A stretch of DNA of 64,000 bases from Dermatophagoides farinae. Taxonomy: Eukaryota; Arthropoda; Arachnida; Sarcoptiformes; Pyroglyphidae. A program made the translations under genes and the position numbers. This document shows positions 50,612 through 60,639 of this stretch, piece by piece. Positions within the stretch are counted from its first letter, which is position 1, and every line of letters starts with the position of its first letter. The notes under the pieces are model-generated. The model was not told the origin of the DNA, ran no database searches, and was given only the letters and a program-made list of their open reading frames with translations. Location: positions 374,501-438,500 of the forward strand of contig NC_134683.1 of assembly GCF_024713945.1 (NCBI RefSeq). The letters are read 5' to 3'.

Positions 50612-50887
50612 TCACATCATTTGATAGATTTTATAATTATCAAAATCACCCTGTAGAACACGTCCTGGACATTGTTTTTGATGTGTAACCAATTCCCAAC
50701 GATGTGTGAATTTTCGACAACAATCTTTAAATGGACATTTAAATAATTTACGATCTTGATGTTGTTGCAATGATTTACGTGTTTCAAAACGTCCATAACA
50801 TTTATCACATTGAAACAAAAAACGTTCAGGATCAGTACGACGTTCATGCATCAATTTTGCTAAACGTTCATCACCATTTGTATTCAT
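50612..50887 (-). CDS. Small zinc-finger protein (91 residues) or first exon of a larger one
   Basis: Starts MNTNGDERLAKLMHERRTDP and contains two C2H2-type units. The first (about residues 27-45) has CDKC, the Phe and Leu core and one His (HQDRK) but no second zinc His in the usual place. The second (about 51-73) is C-x4-C-x12-H-x3-C, a C2HC variant (CPFKDC ... HQKQC). Composition is clearly coding-like. The frame stops with TGA at 50612-50614, but a perfect donor GTGAGT overlaps the last codons (starting at 50615), so it may instead be a 5' exon whose later exons I could not find. The nucleic-acid-binding role is a family expectation. Confidence 0.6.
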   Translation of the reverse strand: MNTNGDERLAKLMHERRTDPERFLFQCDKCYGRFETRKSLQQHQDRKLFKCPFKDCCRKFTHRWELVTHQKQCPGRVLQGDFDNYKIYQMM

Positions 50888-52362
50888 TGTTATCGATTAT
50901 TGTGTTGTTTACGTTCCAGAATCAAATTGATTGATTGATCGACAAATTTTCTAAAGACTGGCGTGTGTGTGTTTGTGAGCAAAAGAATTCAAAGTCAAAT
51001 TCTTCAAGATATGGTGAAAGCGACTGACGAAAAAAAACAAACAAACAATATTCTTTCGTATGATAATTGTAAAGAATTCATCATGGTTGACACATCTACA
51101 AACAATAATTTTCAGGCCAAAAATAGACATGAAAGAATGAATATTGGATAAACTCCGCCTACAAGAATTAAAGAAGAATTCATGATCAACGATTACAAAG
51201 CCAACAGGCAACATTATCATTTCGGATTCCAGTGACAAACAACAACGACAGAATTGATGTCAATGTCTTTTAGTTTTGTCAGTTTTTTTTGGCAAATGAA
51301 AAAGTTTTTGAATTATAAATATTCAAAAGATGGAGCCATGTTGTAATCGATAATAATAAAATGAGAAATGAGAAAGTTAATTTCAAATTCAGCCTCATTT
51401 AATGATGATGATAATAATGATAATGATCACGAAAGCAAATATATTTTGAATTAATCGATTAAAAAGCCCATATGGTTTGTAATCCTTTCATTACTTGAAT
51501 TACATTAATTGTTGGCCTACATTCAAATCAAATCGCACAACAATTATATGGACATGGATGATGACCGAAATAAATAAAAATTTCAAACATTAAAAATTGA
51601 CAACAATTAGAATGTCTCAAATAATTTATTGCTTAATTGAAAATTTAAATTTTTTTTTTTCATCGCCCATTTCGATCATAAATCGATGATGATGATGTTG
51701 ATGATGGTCATTGAATGAATTATTCATTATTGATTGATTCACTTGAAATCAATCAAGAAAGGCTAGGCTATATAGAGAAATTAGAGAAAAAAAAACCATT
51801 GATTCATCGTTCATTGATCACTGATGAAATAAAGGAGAAAAATTTCAGTCAATTTCACTTCAGTTCAAGTAATACAATTTCATCATTCATTGTAAAACGT
51901 TTTTTGTGATCAAAGTGTAAACTATTTTTTCAAGTGCTGTTGTTGTTGTAATTTTTTCAGATGTTTTCTCACATATATTTTATAATGAGAAATGAAACCA
52001 AAAATCCGATAAACCGAAATCAAAACAAAAGCCAGCCAAAAAATTGTATCGCCATATGTTAAACAAACAAGAAAACCTGGAAAACAATAAAATAATCAGC
52101 TTTTAATGATTCTCGATTCCAGTGTGTGTGTTCCATATCAGAAATATCAGAGATAAGCTTCACAAACACAAACACACCTGTTTATGTAAACATCAGAAAA
52201 AAAAGGTTTATTCGACAGCACAATGTTTGTTCCAAATGACGAACACAGACGATGATTTTGTCCTGTTTTTTTTGAGATTACAATTTATTGTTCGAAAAAA
52301 AAAAATTTTTTCTTTTCATTTTGTCATTTCTCTACAGCTGTACATCGAATAAAATTATTGTT

Positions 52363-52470
52363 ACACACACACACACACACAGTTGATTACATCTTCTGTG
52401 TGCTTAATCATCATCATCAATTTGTTCTCATTATATAATCGTTTAGGCGTGTTTGTGTGTGTGTGTGTGT
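52363..52470. repeat. (AC)n and (GT)n microsatellites
   Basis: A pure AC run at about 52363-52381 and a GT run at about 52454-52470. They are complementary in sequence and about 75 bp apart, so they could pair as a hairpin in RNA or single-stranded DNA. Confidence 0.8.
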
Positions 52471-52863
52471 CATTCATTGTTCCATTTTCTGTTGATTGTT
52501 GTCCCCGAATTCATATTTTGACATTGACATTTTTTTTGTGTTGTGTTGAATGTAACATCTTGAAATGACGCTGGTCGTGGTGAATGGGAAAAACAAATTT
52601 TTTGTCGAAATTTATTGGGTTTTTTTCCTTATTTTCTATAACGAAAAATTTTTCGCTTTTATTATGAATTTGAATTGCCGCTTTTCAACAACAACAACAA
52701 CAACGAAAAATCCACCAAAAACATTCCACATTCGAATAAATTTTTTTTTTGTTTTGTTTTTCACCCAATTCTTATTTTTCTGCACTGACATTTTGTTTAT
52801 AAAAATTTGATTTGAAATGTAATTCAAATTCTCTTATTTTGAAAATCCATCAATCGGCAGCTA

Positions 52864-52900
52864 TGACGACGACGATGACGATGATGATGATGATGATGAT
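52864..52900. repeat. (GAC/GAT)n microsatellite
   Basis: GAC units change into GAT units over about 37 bp, about 350 bp upstream of the four-TM gene's start. Confidence 0.85.
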
Positions 52901-53250
52901 CTCTGTTCTTCTGTTGTGGGTGGCATGAAAACATGAAAAAAATGTATCAAAAAAGATTGATTTCTGTGAAAAAAAAGAGTAAACTGTTTTTGTTTTTTGT
53001 TGTTGTTTGTTTTACATCATCATCATTAACACTTTTTTTTTGTTTTTCCACTTCTTTCATTCGTTCCAGATTCACATCGATTGACATCATCAACCACATA
53101 GAATCCAATGAACAAACAGGCCAACACCAGACAAACAAAATTCTTATTCTGGCCTGGTTATTCTGTGTGGAAAAAAAATTCTGTTTTTTTTCATATTTAA
53201 ATTTCAGTATTCACATAATCATCATCATCTGTGAATGAATCGATCAAATA

Positions 53251-54051
53251 ATGATGGATCGTACATTTTCAATACAATCAAATGATCAAACCAACAACGA
53301 TTTTGCTGTAGAACAATCAACATATGATTCAACGATTATGACCATTAATCGCCAAAATCCATTCAATAATCATCATTATCATCATCATCATCGAAAAAAA
53401 CGATTATTTTTCGGTCATCAATTACCATCAAATTATTTGCTGATAAAATGGATACTGATCATATGGCTAATCGGTGGTATAGCGCTTTATTTATTGGATA
53501 TTTTCTTGTTCCGTGTATCATCCACCATTCAAGATATTGTAAATTTACCATCAGATTTAATATTCCTGTTTGCCATTTGTAATAATTTCTCATTGATAAT
53601 TGCCATTTTGATGGAATTACGGCCATTATTAATTGTATCGATATTTGTTGATTGTTTACTACTTGTTGCAATACCAGCATTAATTGTTGAAGTTGTTCCC
53701 AATCTATTTACATATGCATCATTAATGATATCGATAATTTTATCCATTTATTATGGTGTACTTTATATGCGTTATCCATTATTCTATATTGATAATACTA
53801 ATCATCCATACGACAACATGATGATCGGTAATAGAAATCGATCAAATCTACCTTATGATTATTTTAGCACAATGACTGCTGCTGCTAATTCCACACATAG
53901 ATTTTCATTCAATTCTTCACCACCACCACCACAACAACAACAGCAACAACGACAACAACAACCACAATCACCACTGCAATCACAACAATCAACAAATGAA
54001 TGTTTGACCATTTCTGGCCAATTACAACCTAGACGTTCATGTCAATTTTGA
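53251..54051 (+). CDS. Unknown four-pass membrane protein (266 residues)
   Basis: A single exon. The hydrophilic N-terminus has a His-rich stretch (about residues 41-48, HHYHHHH) and a basic KKR. It is followed by four hydrophobic segments at about 62-87, 103-122, 125-149 and 152-173. The cytosol-like C-terminal tail is rich in Ser, Pro and Gln, with a polyQ tract (about 228-245). Short loops and a tetraspan arrangement resemble small membrane adaptor families, but the tetraspanin CCG motif and large loop are missing, so I do not assign a family. The start could be either of two adjacent Met codons. It is tail to tail with the next gene, 59 bp apart. Confidence 0.75.
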   Translation: MMDRTFSIQSNDQTNNDFAVEQSTYDSTIMTINRQNPFNNHHYHHHHRKKRLFFGHQLPSNYLLIKWILIIWLIGGIALYLLDIFLFRVSSTIQDIVNLPSDLIFLFAICNNFSLIIAILMELRPLLIVSIFVDCLLLVAIPALIVEVVPNLFTYASLMISIILSIYYGVLYMRYPLFYIDNTNHPYDNMMIGNRNRSNLPYDYFSTMTAAANSTHRFSFNSSPPPPQQQQQQRQQQPQSPLQSQQSTNECLTISGQLQPRRSCQF

Positions 54052-54110
54052 AAAAAACTGATTTTCTTTATTCAAAAAGAATAAATAAGTAGATAAAACC
54101 AAAAAAAAAA
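54052..54110. terminator. 59-bp convergent spacer with opposed poly(A) signals
   Basis: AATAAA at 54080-54085 serves the plus-strand gene (stop at 54051). TTTATT at 54067-54072 is AATAAA on the minus strand for the gene whose stop is at 54111. The two signals cross each other, so the transcripts' 3' ends must overlap. Confidence 0.6.
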
Positions 54111-55648
54111 TCATCGTCTATAATCAAGTATTGGATCTTCATCAACATCATGAACATTTGAATCTTCGTCATCATCAACATTGGATTGTAAATGTTGAAT
54201 GTCCGCCATAGTTTTATCCATTATCTTTTGATCTTTGTCTTCGGTGGTCATAACACCATCATCATCATCATTATTATTATTCTGCCTTTCAATACCAGTT
54301 TTATTTTTACGATAAAATTGTAACGATAAACGTTTTGATGATGGTGCAAATTTACAATGGAAAAATAATTGAAAAAAATTTTCCGTTTTCCATTGATCAA
54401 TATTAATGACCAAATTATTCATAATACGATATTGTTTTCGAATGTATTCCAATTCAATGCTGATTACTTGATTATCAGCCACCACTGCATACAATGTTTC
54501 ATTCAATTCAACAAATGTAACAAAATTATAACGTTGTGTACAAAGTTGGATGTATGGTTTATTTTTTATCGGTATCATTATGGCACAATTCATTGATAGT
54601 TCTGATTCAAATGTAGCCATTGTGGATGGATACCATGCTATGAACAATCCAAGGCCATTCGAGAATAAAAACCGTACATTATGATGATCCAATAATGATT
54701 CTGGTGCTAAAGATTGAAGTTGATTCTGATGATGAAGTTTTAATGTCAATATACTATTCTGGATATATTGATCCAATACATCACGTTTATGATCATTACG
54801 GACTGAACTAAACACTGGCCGTATAATGGACATTGAAAAATCATCCGAACGTATGTTGATCATACGATAAACATCAATATTTGATGCAAGATTCGATTGT
54901 GTTGGCGATGGATCAATAATGGCCACAACCCGAAACAAGTAATTAACGATTGGATGAAAACGACAAAATTGACTTGTAGGCGGTATGTAAAGCCATTTTT
55001 GTTGACAACCATAACGAAGTTGATTACGTGTGGAAAAATACAAAATCGACGGTGTTTGTGATGATGTATTATTACCACCAAACTGGTTGGATTTTGACAA
55101 TGATTTTCCCATTATATCTACAGTGGAAAGAAAACAAAACATAAAATCAATCAATCAATCAATCAATTAATTAGCTAAACAAATGGCAAACCTTTAAGAA
55201 AACTATTTCCAAAACCACCAGCAGCACCATCAACATTTGTATATAATGGTGACATTGTAGGAAAATGAAATACATTCGTGAAACGACGACGTGTTGTATC
55301 AAATTCAAATATTCTATTATCAATTGAATTCGTTGAATCATCTTTATAGTGTACGATATTCACATAGATGATGTTATTTAATGTCCAAATATCGGTGATT
55401 AATTTATCTTCAGATGAATCACAAACATATTTTTCAGCTGGTGCTGCATCAACCATAATTGATGATAATGTTGTTGTCGATGTTGTTGATGTTTGTTTTG
55501 ATCGATTTGTCACCGCTATTATTGATTCACGATTTTGTTGTCGTTTTAATCGACTACTATGATGATTAGATGATGATTTTGAATGTTGGCCCAAAGTGGC
55601 CACCAATACTAGACCCAATGATGTAACGATTATTGTTCGAGCAAACAT
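54111..55648 (-). CDS. Unknown secreted protein (487 residues)
   Basis: Two exons: 55648-55192 and 55117-54111, joined phase 1 (LK|DIMGKSLS) across a 74-bp intron (donor GTTTGC, acceptor CTGTAG). An N-terminal signal peptide is evident (MFARTIIVTSLGLVLVATLG, about 1-20), followed by a Ser/Thr/basic stretch with a dibasic-like RLKR. The body alternates short beta-like stretches (e.g. DIWTLNNIIYVNIVHY, FVTFVELNETLYAVV) with paired Cys, suggesting an extracellular beta-rich, possibly propeller-like fold. The C-terminus is strongly acidic (Asp/Glu/Asn-rich). No family signature was recognised. It is tail to tail with the four-TM gene and just downstream of the SLC38-like gene on the same strand. 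Confidence 0.78.
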
Positions 55649-56023
55649 TGTGGATGATGATGATGGCTATGAATCGAATGGATGTATGAATGAATAAAAA
55701 TGGCCAACATATCATCATTATTATCATCATCATCAAACACTGACATTTCACTCAGCATTCAAATGTTAATAAAAACAGTCACAAGCACTCAAAAAAAACC
55801 CTCCACACACACACAAAAAAAATTTGGGTGAATGACACACACACACACAAGTATACATAGATATAATTTAATTATTTTTTTAATTGTTTTTCGTTTTCAT
55901 TTCTATAGAAATTATTTACAAAAAATTTTTCATTTGTTTTTTAATGCGAAGAAAAAATAGATTATTGTGTTTTGTAGATCCAATGTGTATGTGTTTGATC
56001 TGTATCGTTGACACGGAACGGAA
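55649..56023. other. Intergenic spacer
   Basis: 375 bp between two minus-strand genes, holding the promoter region of the secreted-protein gene and the 3' end of the SLC38-like gene. It is AT-rich with (AC)n runs near 55802-55850. No coding sequence was seen. Confidence 0.6.
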
Positions 56024-58059
56024 CTAGGAAATGTAATTTGAACTGTTGCTGCTTGTACTGACGCTGGCACTGGTGGTGGTGGCTGTTGTGTTATTTGTAT
56101 TTTTATTTTGAATCATTGAAACTAAATCACAAACAGCACCATGTTCAGATTGTTGTTGAAAATCATGATAAACTTGTATTAGAATTATAATAAACATAAT
56201 GATTCCCATCATAATTATGAATAATGCATATGCTAAAAGGATATTCTGTAACCATTGTTTTTGTAGATTAAACCAATTGGTGAACCATGATGATCGTCTA
56301 GTTTGATTGGTCATTGTATCAATTTCATCATCATCATCGTCGTCCACAACGACACCATATTGAACAGGCAATTGAACGGATGTTGTATTATCAATAAATT
56401 TAGACTGTTGTTGATGTTGATGGCCAAATTTTCGATATCTTTTGATTAATGAAAACAAGGCTATACCTGGAAATATGAAAACATTACATGATGCAAGTGA
56501 TCCAAGAAATCCGATTGCAATCGTTATGTTTGGTATAACTATAGCCAATACAAGTACAGCTACATTCCATATAGTAGTGATGATTATATTCCAACGACGT
56601 TCATAACGTTCGAATGTATTTTCTGGTGATTCTATTCCACCATTATCATCACTGGAAATACATTCATAACCGGAACGATATTGTTGTCCATAATAACGGC
56701 TTAAAACGATACGAACAATTGTATCACGACCACAGAATACAACTGGCGGATATGTTGTAATCATTTTCACTATTAATGCTACAATACCAGCCAATACAAT
56801 TGGATCATTTGCATTATACATTAACATTATATCTGGTGCAACATTCGATCCAAATGTCAGATAACCAAATGAACCAGCTAAACAATACAGTACAAGTAAC
56901 GATGCCATTGATACCAGTATGGATTTGGAGAAATTTTGAATATTTTTCTCGGACATTGAATCATAAACAGGAATGACAATTTCATGTGTTTGATATGCAA
57001 AAAACACCACTGGTAATGCAGCAATAAATTCTAATGCCGATTCAGGGCTAGTACGTATTTCATACGTATGAAATGGATCACGTTCATGATTATAGTAGGA
57101 ATAAATATTCAAGAATATTATATAAAAACTAGCTATAACACCCAATACATTGATATGACGAAGGAAATCTAATCTTCGAAAATAACACATTGGCCATGTA
57201 ACCATGATAGCTGTAATGGACATAGTGAAAAAACGATTTGCCCACCAATAACGGCAAAATTCACGTCCAATATACGTTGCAAATATCCGATCAAATTGAT
57301 CACCAATAATTATGACAAATGTTACACAAATCCCAAAACAAGTTATAGCAATTGATGCGGCGGATATACGCATCACTCGCGGTCCGCACATCGTACGCAT
57401 AACACCGTGATAAGAATCTTCATTATTAATTTGGGCACAATAAATCAATATCAGAATAGTGGTCATCATTAAAACTGCCGCAAACATTTGGATGATCGTC
57501 GCATAAACAATACCACCAAGACGATCATATGCAACCGGATAATTAAGTAAACCAGCACCAAGAGCTGCATTTATCAATAAAAATGCACCCATTATCCAGG
57601 TAATTTTACCACCACCACCATTACCATTATTTTGGCGAGAACTATTTCGACTTGAACCATTATTGGGATCAATAAAATCATAAGATTGATTCGATGAACC
57701 ATTAGATCGGTTAGAAATCTTTGTTGTTGTTGCTGTTGGATTTAAATATGTAGAATTTATCGATGATGATGATGTCAATAATGTTGATGATGATAGCGAT
57801 GATGAAGATGATGGTTGTTGTTGTTGAGATGTAGAATCATTCACATGATTATTATGATTATTACGAATTTTTGGATAAAATGAGGAACTTGATGATGATT
57901 GTTGTTGTTGTCCATTTAATAATGGTTCCCTTATTGTTGTTGTATCATGATTTGCAGTTAAAATGGATGTATCAAATCCTAATAAACTAGAAAACAAAAT
58001 TCATTAAAATCAATAATAAATTTTCAATCATCATCATACCTTTTGAATGTGTCGACCAT
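56024..58059 (-). CDS. SLC38-type sodium-coupled neutral amino-acid transporter (SNAT7-like)
   Basis: Two exons: 58059-58040 (20 nt, MVDTFKS) and 57986-56024, joined AG|T across a 53-bp intron, giving 660 residues. SLC38 proteins move neutral amino acids such as glutamine with Na+; SNAT7 acts at the lysosome. Seen: a long Ser/Gln/Asn-rich cytosolic N-terminus with EPLLNG (acidic-dileucine-like), then about 11 membrane segments from about residue 135. TM1 carries INAALGAGLLNYP, matching the family's NxxxGxGxLxxP motif. HGVMRTMCGP, FAYQTHE and YGV/FGYLTFGS also match family positions. Vertebrate SNAT7 is about 460 residues, and the extra length is terminal low-complexity sequence plus a loop near residues 425-450. 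The SNAT7 subtype is likely but not certain. Confidence 0.88.
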
Positions 58060-59814
58060 TTTTTCGTATTTTTAAAAACACACACAAAGAGAGACAGACA
58101 TAAAAATGATGAGAAAATCAAGTCTAAAAACACGATTGATATGTTATATGTTTATGGGATGGTAATTGAAGAAAACAAAATTTTTTGTCAATGTCAAAAA
58201 ATCAATCAATCTGTAACCATATTTAAGTGGATCATCATCATGGTCGAGAAAATTGTGAGAAAAAAAAATTTATACTTTTTTGCACAAAAACAACAAATGT
58301 TAACCACACACGCACAACAAAAAAAAATCGACAATCAATCAATCAATCAATTAATCAATCAGAAATCAATCGTACTTTTTTTCGATTATATAATTGATCA
58401 ATTATAGTGAAAAAAGGTGATGAAAATGGCCAAAAACAAACGTCCAGATCATGGATTAAGTCAAACATTTTTTTTTTGTTGATAAAAATTGTTTTTTTTT
58501 GAGTTTTTGTTCACAACAAATTTCATTTCAATTATTATTACTATTACTATATAGTAGCAACAATCATCAATTTGATCAACACATTGATCATCATCGATCA
58601 TGGCAATGATCGCGAGGTGTAGATGTGTGTCTGTCTGTTTTTGTGTATTTTCAATTTCAAATAAAAAAAAATGATGATAATTTAATGGAATTGGACTGTG
58701 TCAATAGAAGCAACAACAAAAAAAACGATATGCTACACACATGGTAGTACATGAATACAAAACTTGTGACAAATTTCTTCAAACACTGAGATTTGTACGA
58801 TAAAAATTCGCCGGGTTAAATGATAATTTTTTCTTTTCTTTTTGATTAGATTTGATTCGATGATGATTGATTGATTGAGTGATGTTTTTTTCAATGAATG
58901 AATCAAAAAAAAATTGGGAATTTCTTTTTTGGTAGAAGAAAAAAAATTTCATTCAAAGATAACACACACACACACGAGAATCACGAGTATTTTGAATTCA
59001 TTTTTTTCTGTTGTTTTTTCAAAAAAAAAGAATTTGACCGATTTTTTCGAAACATAAAAATGATGAAATTGGACACGAAAAAAAATGATACGTATGTAAT
59101 ATATGAGATGATGAAAAAAACGATATCAAATTTCACTGGTGGTCATAATAACACAACCTATCATCATCATCGTTTGATTTGATTTGGTTTTTTTTCATTC
59201 AAGAAAAAAAATTCATTGACTTTTTTTTGATGATTCTTTTTATCATTCACTTTTGGTTCTCGTGATCGATCGATTGATTAATCATGCCAATCTTTTTCTT
59301 CCATTTTGTTTGGTTATTTTTAGAGCACAATAACAACATGTGATTTTTTTGGGCCTTTTATAGTGAAGAGAAAAAAAATTGATTGGCATGATATGATGAT
59401 GCGTGGATTTTGGTCAAATCAAATCAAATCAAATCGAATCGATTGATTTTGATAAGATTATTTATTCATTGATCCATTACGATTTGCTTGTTCCAGATTT
59501 TTCTTGCTTTTTCATCACCAATAACGTCATCTTATCCGGAAATTTTTTCCATTTATTTAAACAGTCTTCTTTTTTTTGTTTTGTTTTGTTTTCTGGTACA
59601 AAAATGGGAAAAAAATCTAATTTTCAAACAAAAATAAATCATATGATGATGATACATACATGGTTAGATGGCGTTGCTGTGAGATCGAAAAAAAAATCGA
59701 ATTTCGAAATTTCCAATTCAACAAGAATGGTGAATGATTCGATTGAAATTTCGATGATTTTGGCCAAATAATTCCAAAATAGCAAATGGATTTGATTGAT
59801 TGATCGATTGATTG
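58060..59814. other. Intergenic between divergent genes
   Basis: 1.75 kb of AT-rich DNA with ATCA and CA repeats and poly-A/T, between the start of the SLC38-like gene (-) and the start of the single-TM gene (+). It should contain both promoters, but no distinct element can be supported. Short open frames here are low-complexity. Confidence 0.6.
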
Positions 59815-60555
59815 ATGGTGGTCATGTCCATATTTGGTATATTTTTATTTCTGATTATTGGTTTTACATTGATCGTAATCATTTTGTTGCTAATGTATCG
59901 TTATGGTTATTATACAAATATCTGGCCATTAAACACCAGTTGGTTTGATCAATTTGCCCGTAAACTTCACATTGATCGTCAAAATACACTAGATTTCAAT
60001 TATTTTCTGGAACAATTATGGCCAATACGTACAATACGGAATTTATCGATAAGAATAAAACGATCACCAAAACGGGTGATTGGCGGCACAGTTGATGAAA
60101 TATCTATACCAGCAACAACAAAATCATTATCATTATCATCGTGGCCATCATCGAAATTAGGATCAGATTATCATCATAATAAAAGTAATTCATCATCATC
60201 ATTAATTGAATCTAGCCATCAATCATCATTAGCATCTATAATCGATGATATTGATAAACAACAACGAAATGAAAAATCATTATTTGATATACAAGAATTA
60301 TCAACATCATTATTACCACAACGTTCATTATCACGTTCGTTGTCTGAAAAGATTGAAATAAAGATAAAAATACCGAAAATACAAATGAAAAGAAAATTAA
60401 TTCATCATCATCCACAACAACAACAACAAGAAAAACAACTGTTAAAATTTACATCAAAATTCGTACAACAATTAAAAACATCATTCGATATTGAAAAACA
60501 GAATTTAATAAGCACGACACCGGCGCCATCTAGCGTAGTCAATATGAACAAATAG
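59815..60555 (+). CDS. Unknown single-pass membrane protein (246 residues)
   Basis: A single exon. The very hydrophobic N-terminal segment (about residues 5-28, GIFLFLIIGFTLIVIILLL) is followed by YRYGYY, consistent with a signal anchor. Next come an aromatic/Trp-containing stretch (WPLNTSWFDQF, LEQLWPIRTI), a basic region, a Ser-rich low-complexity middle (about 95-140) and a Lys/Ile-rich tail with polyHis-Gln. First ATG chosen (59815); a second Met lies three codons on. No family was recognised. Tail to tail with the riboflavin-transporter gene, 84 bp apart. Confidence 0.65.
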   Translation: MVVMSIFGIFLFLIIGFTLIVIILLLMYRYGYYTNIWPLNTSWFDQFARKLHIDRQNTLDFNYFLEQLWPIRTIRNLSIRIKRSPKRVIGGTVDEISIPATTKSLSLSSWPSSKLGSDYHHNKSNSSSSLIESSHQSSLASIIDDIDKQQRNEKSLFDIQELSTSLLPQRSLSRSLSEKIEIKIKIPKIQMKRKLIHHHPQQQQQEKQLLKFTSKFVQQLKTSFDIEKQNLISTTPAPSSVVNMNK

Positions 60556-60639
60556 CTTGTTAATGAAAAAATTTTTTATTCAATAAAAAAAATATATTAA
60601 TCAATCATTCGATGAAGATATTTACAAAATGAAAATAAT
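60556..60639. terminator. 84-bp convergent spacer with abutting opposed poly(A) signals
   Basis: TTTATT at 60575-60580 (AATAAA for the minus strand) sits one base from AATAAA at 60582-60587 (plus strand). The plus-strand stop is at 60555 and the minus-strand stop at 60640, so both transcripts probably run through each other's 3' UTR. Confidence 0.6.

Larger units (their letters stand above)
50888..53250. other. Intergenic between divergent genes, no gene recognised
   Basis: Low-complexity AT-rich DNA between the minus-strand zinc-finger ORF and the plus-strand four-TM gene, so it presumably contains both promoters. It holds CA/GT and GAT microsatellites and homopolymers. Open frames here are short and compositionally non-coding. 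Confidence 0.6.

Noticed and set aside
58141-59771. Plus-strand open frames at 58141-58407, 58898-59182 and 59403-59771
   Set aside because: Rich in Lys, Phe, Asn and His from AT and CA tracts, with no recognisable domain or conserved-looking segment. They lie in a divergent promoter region.
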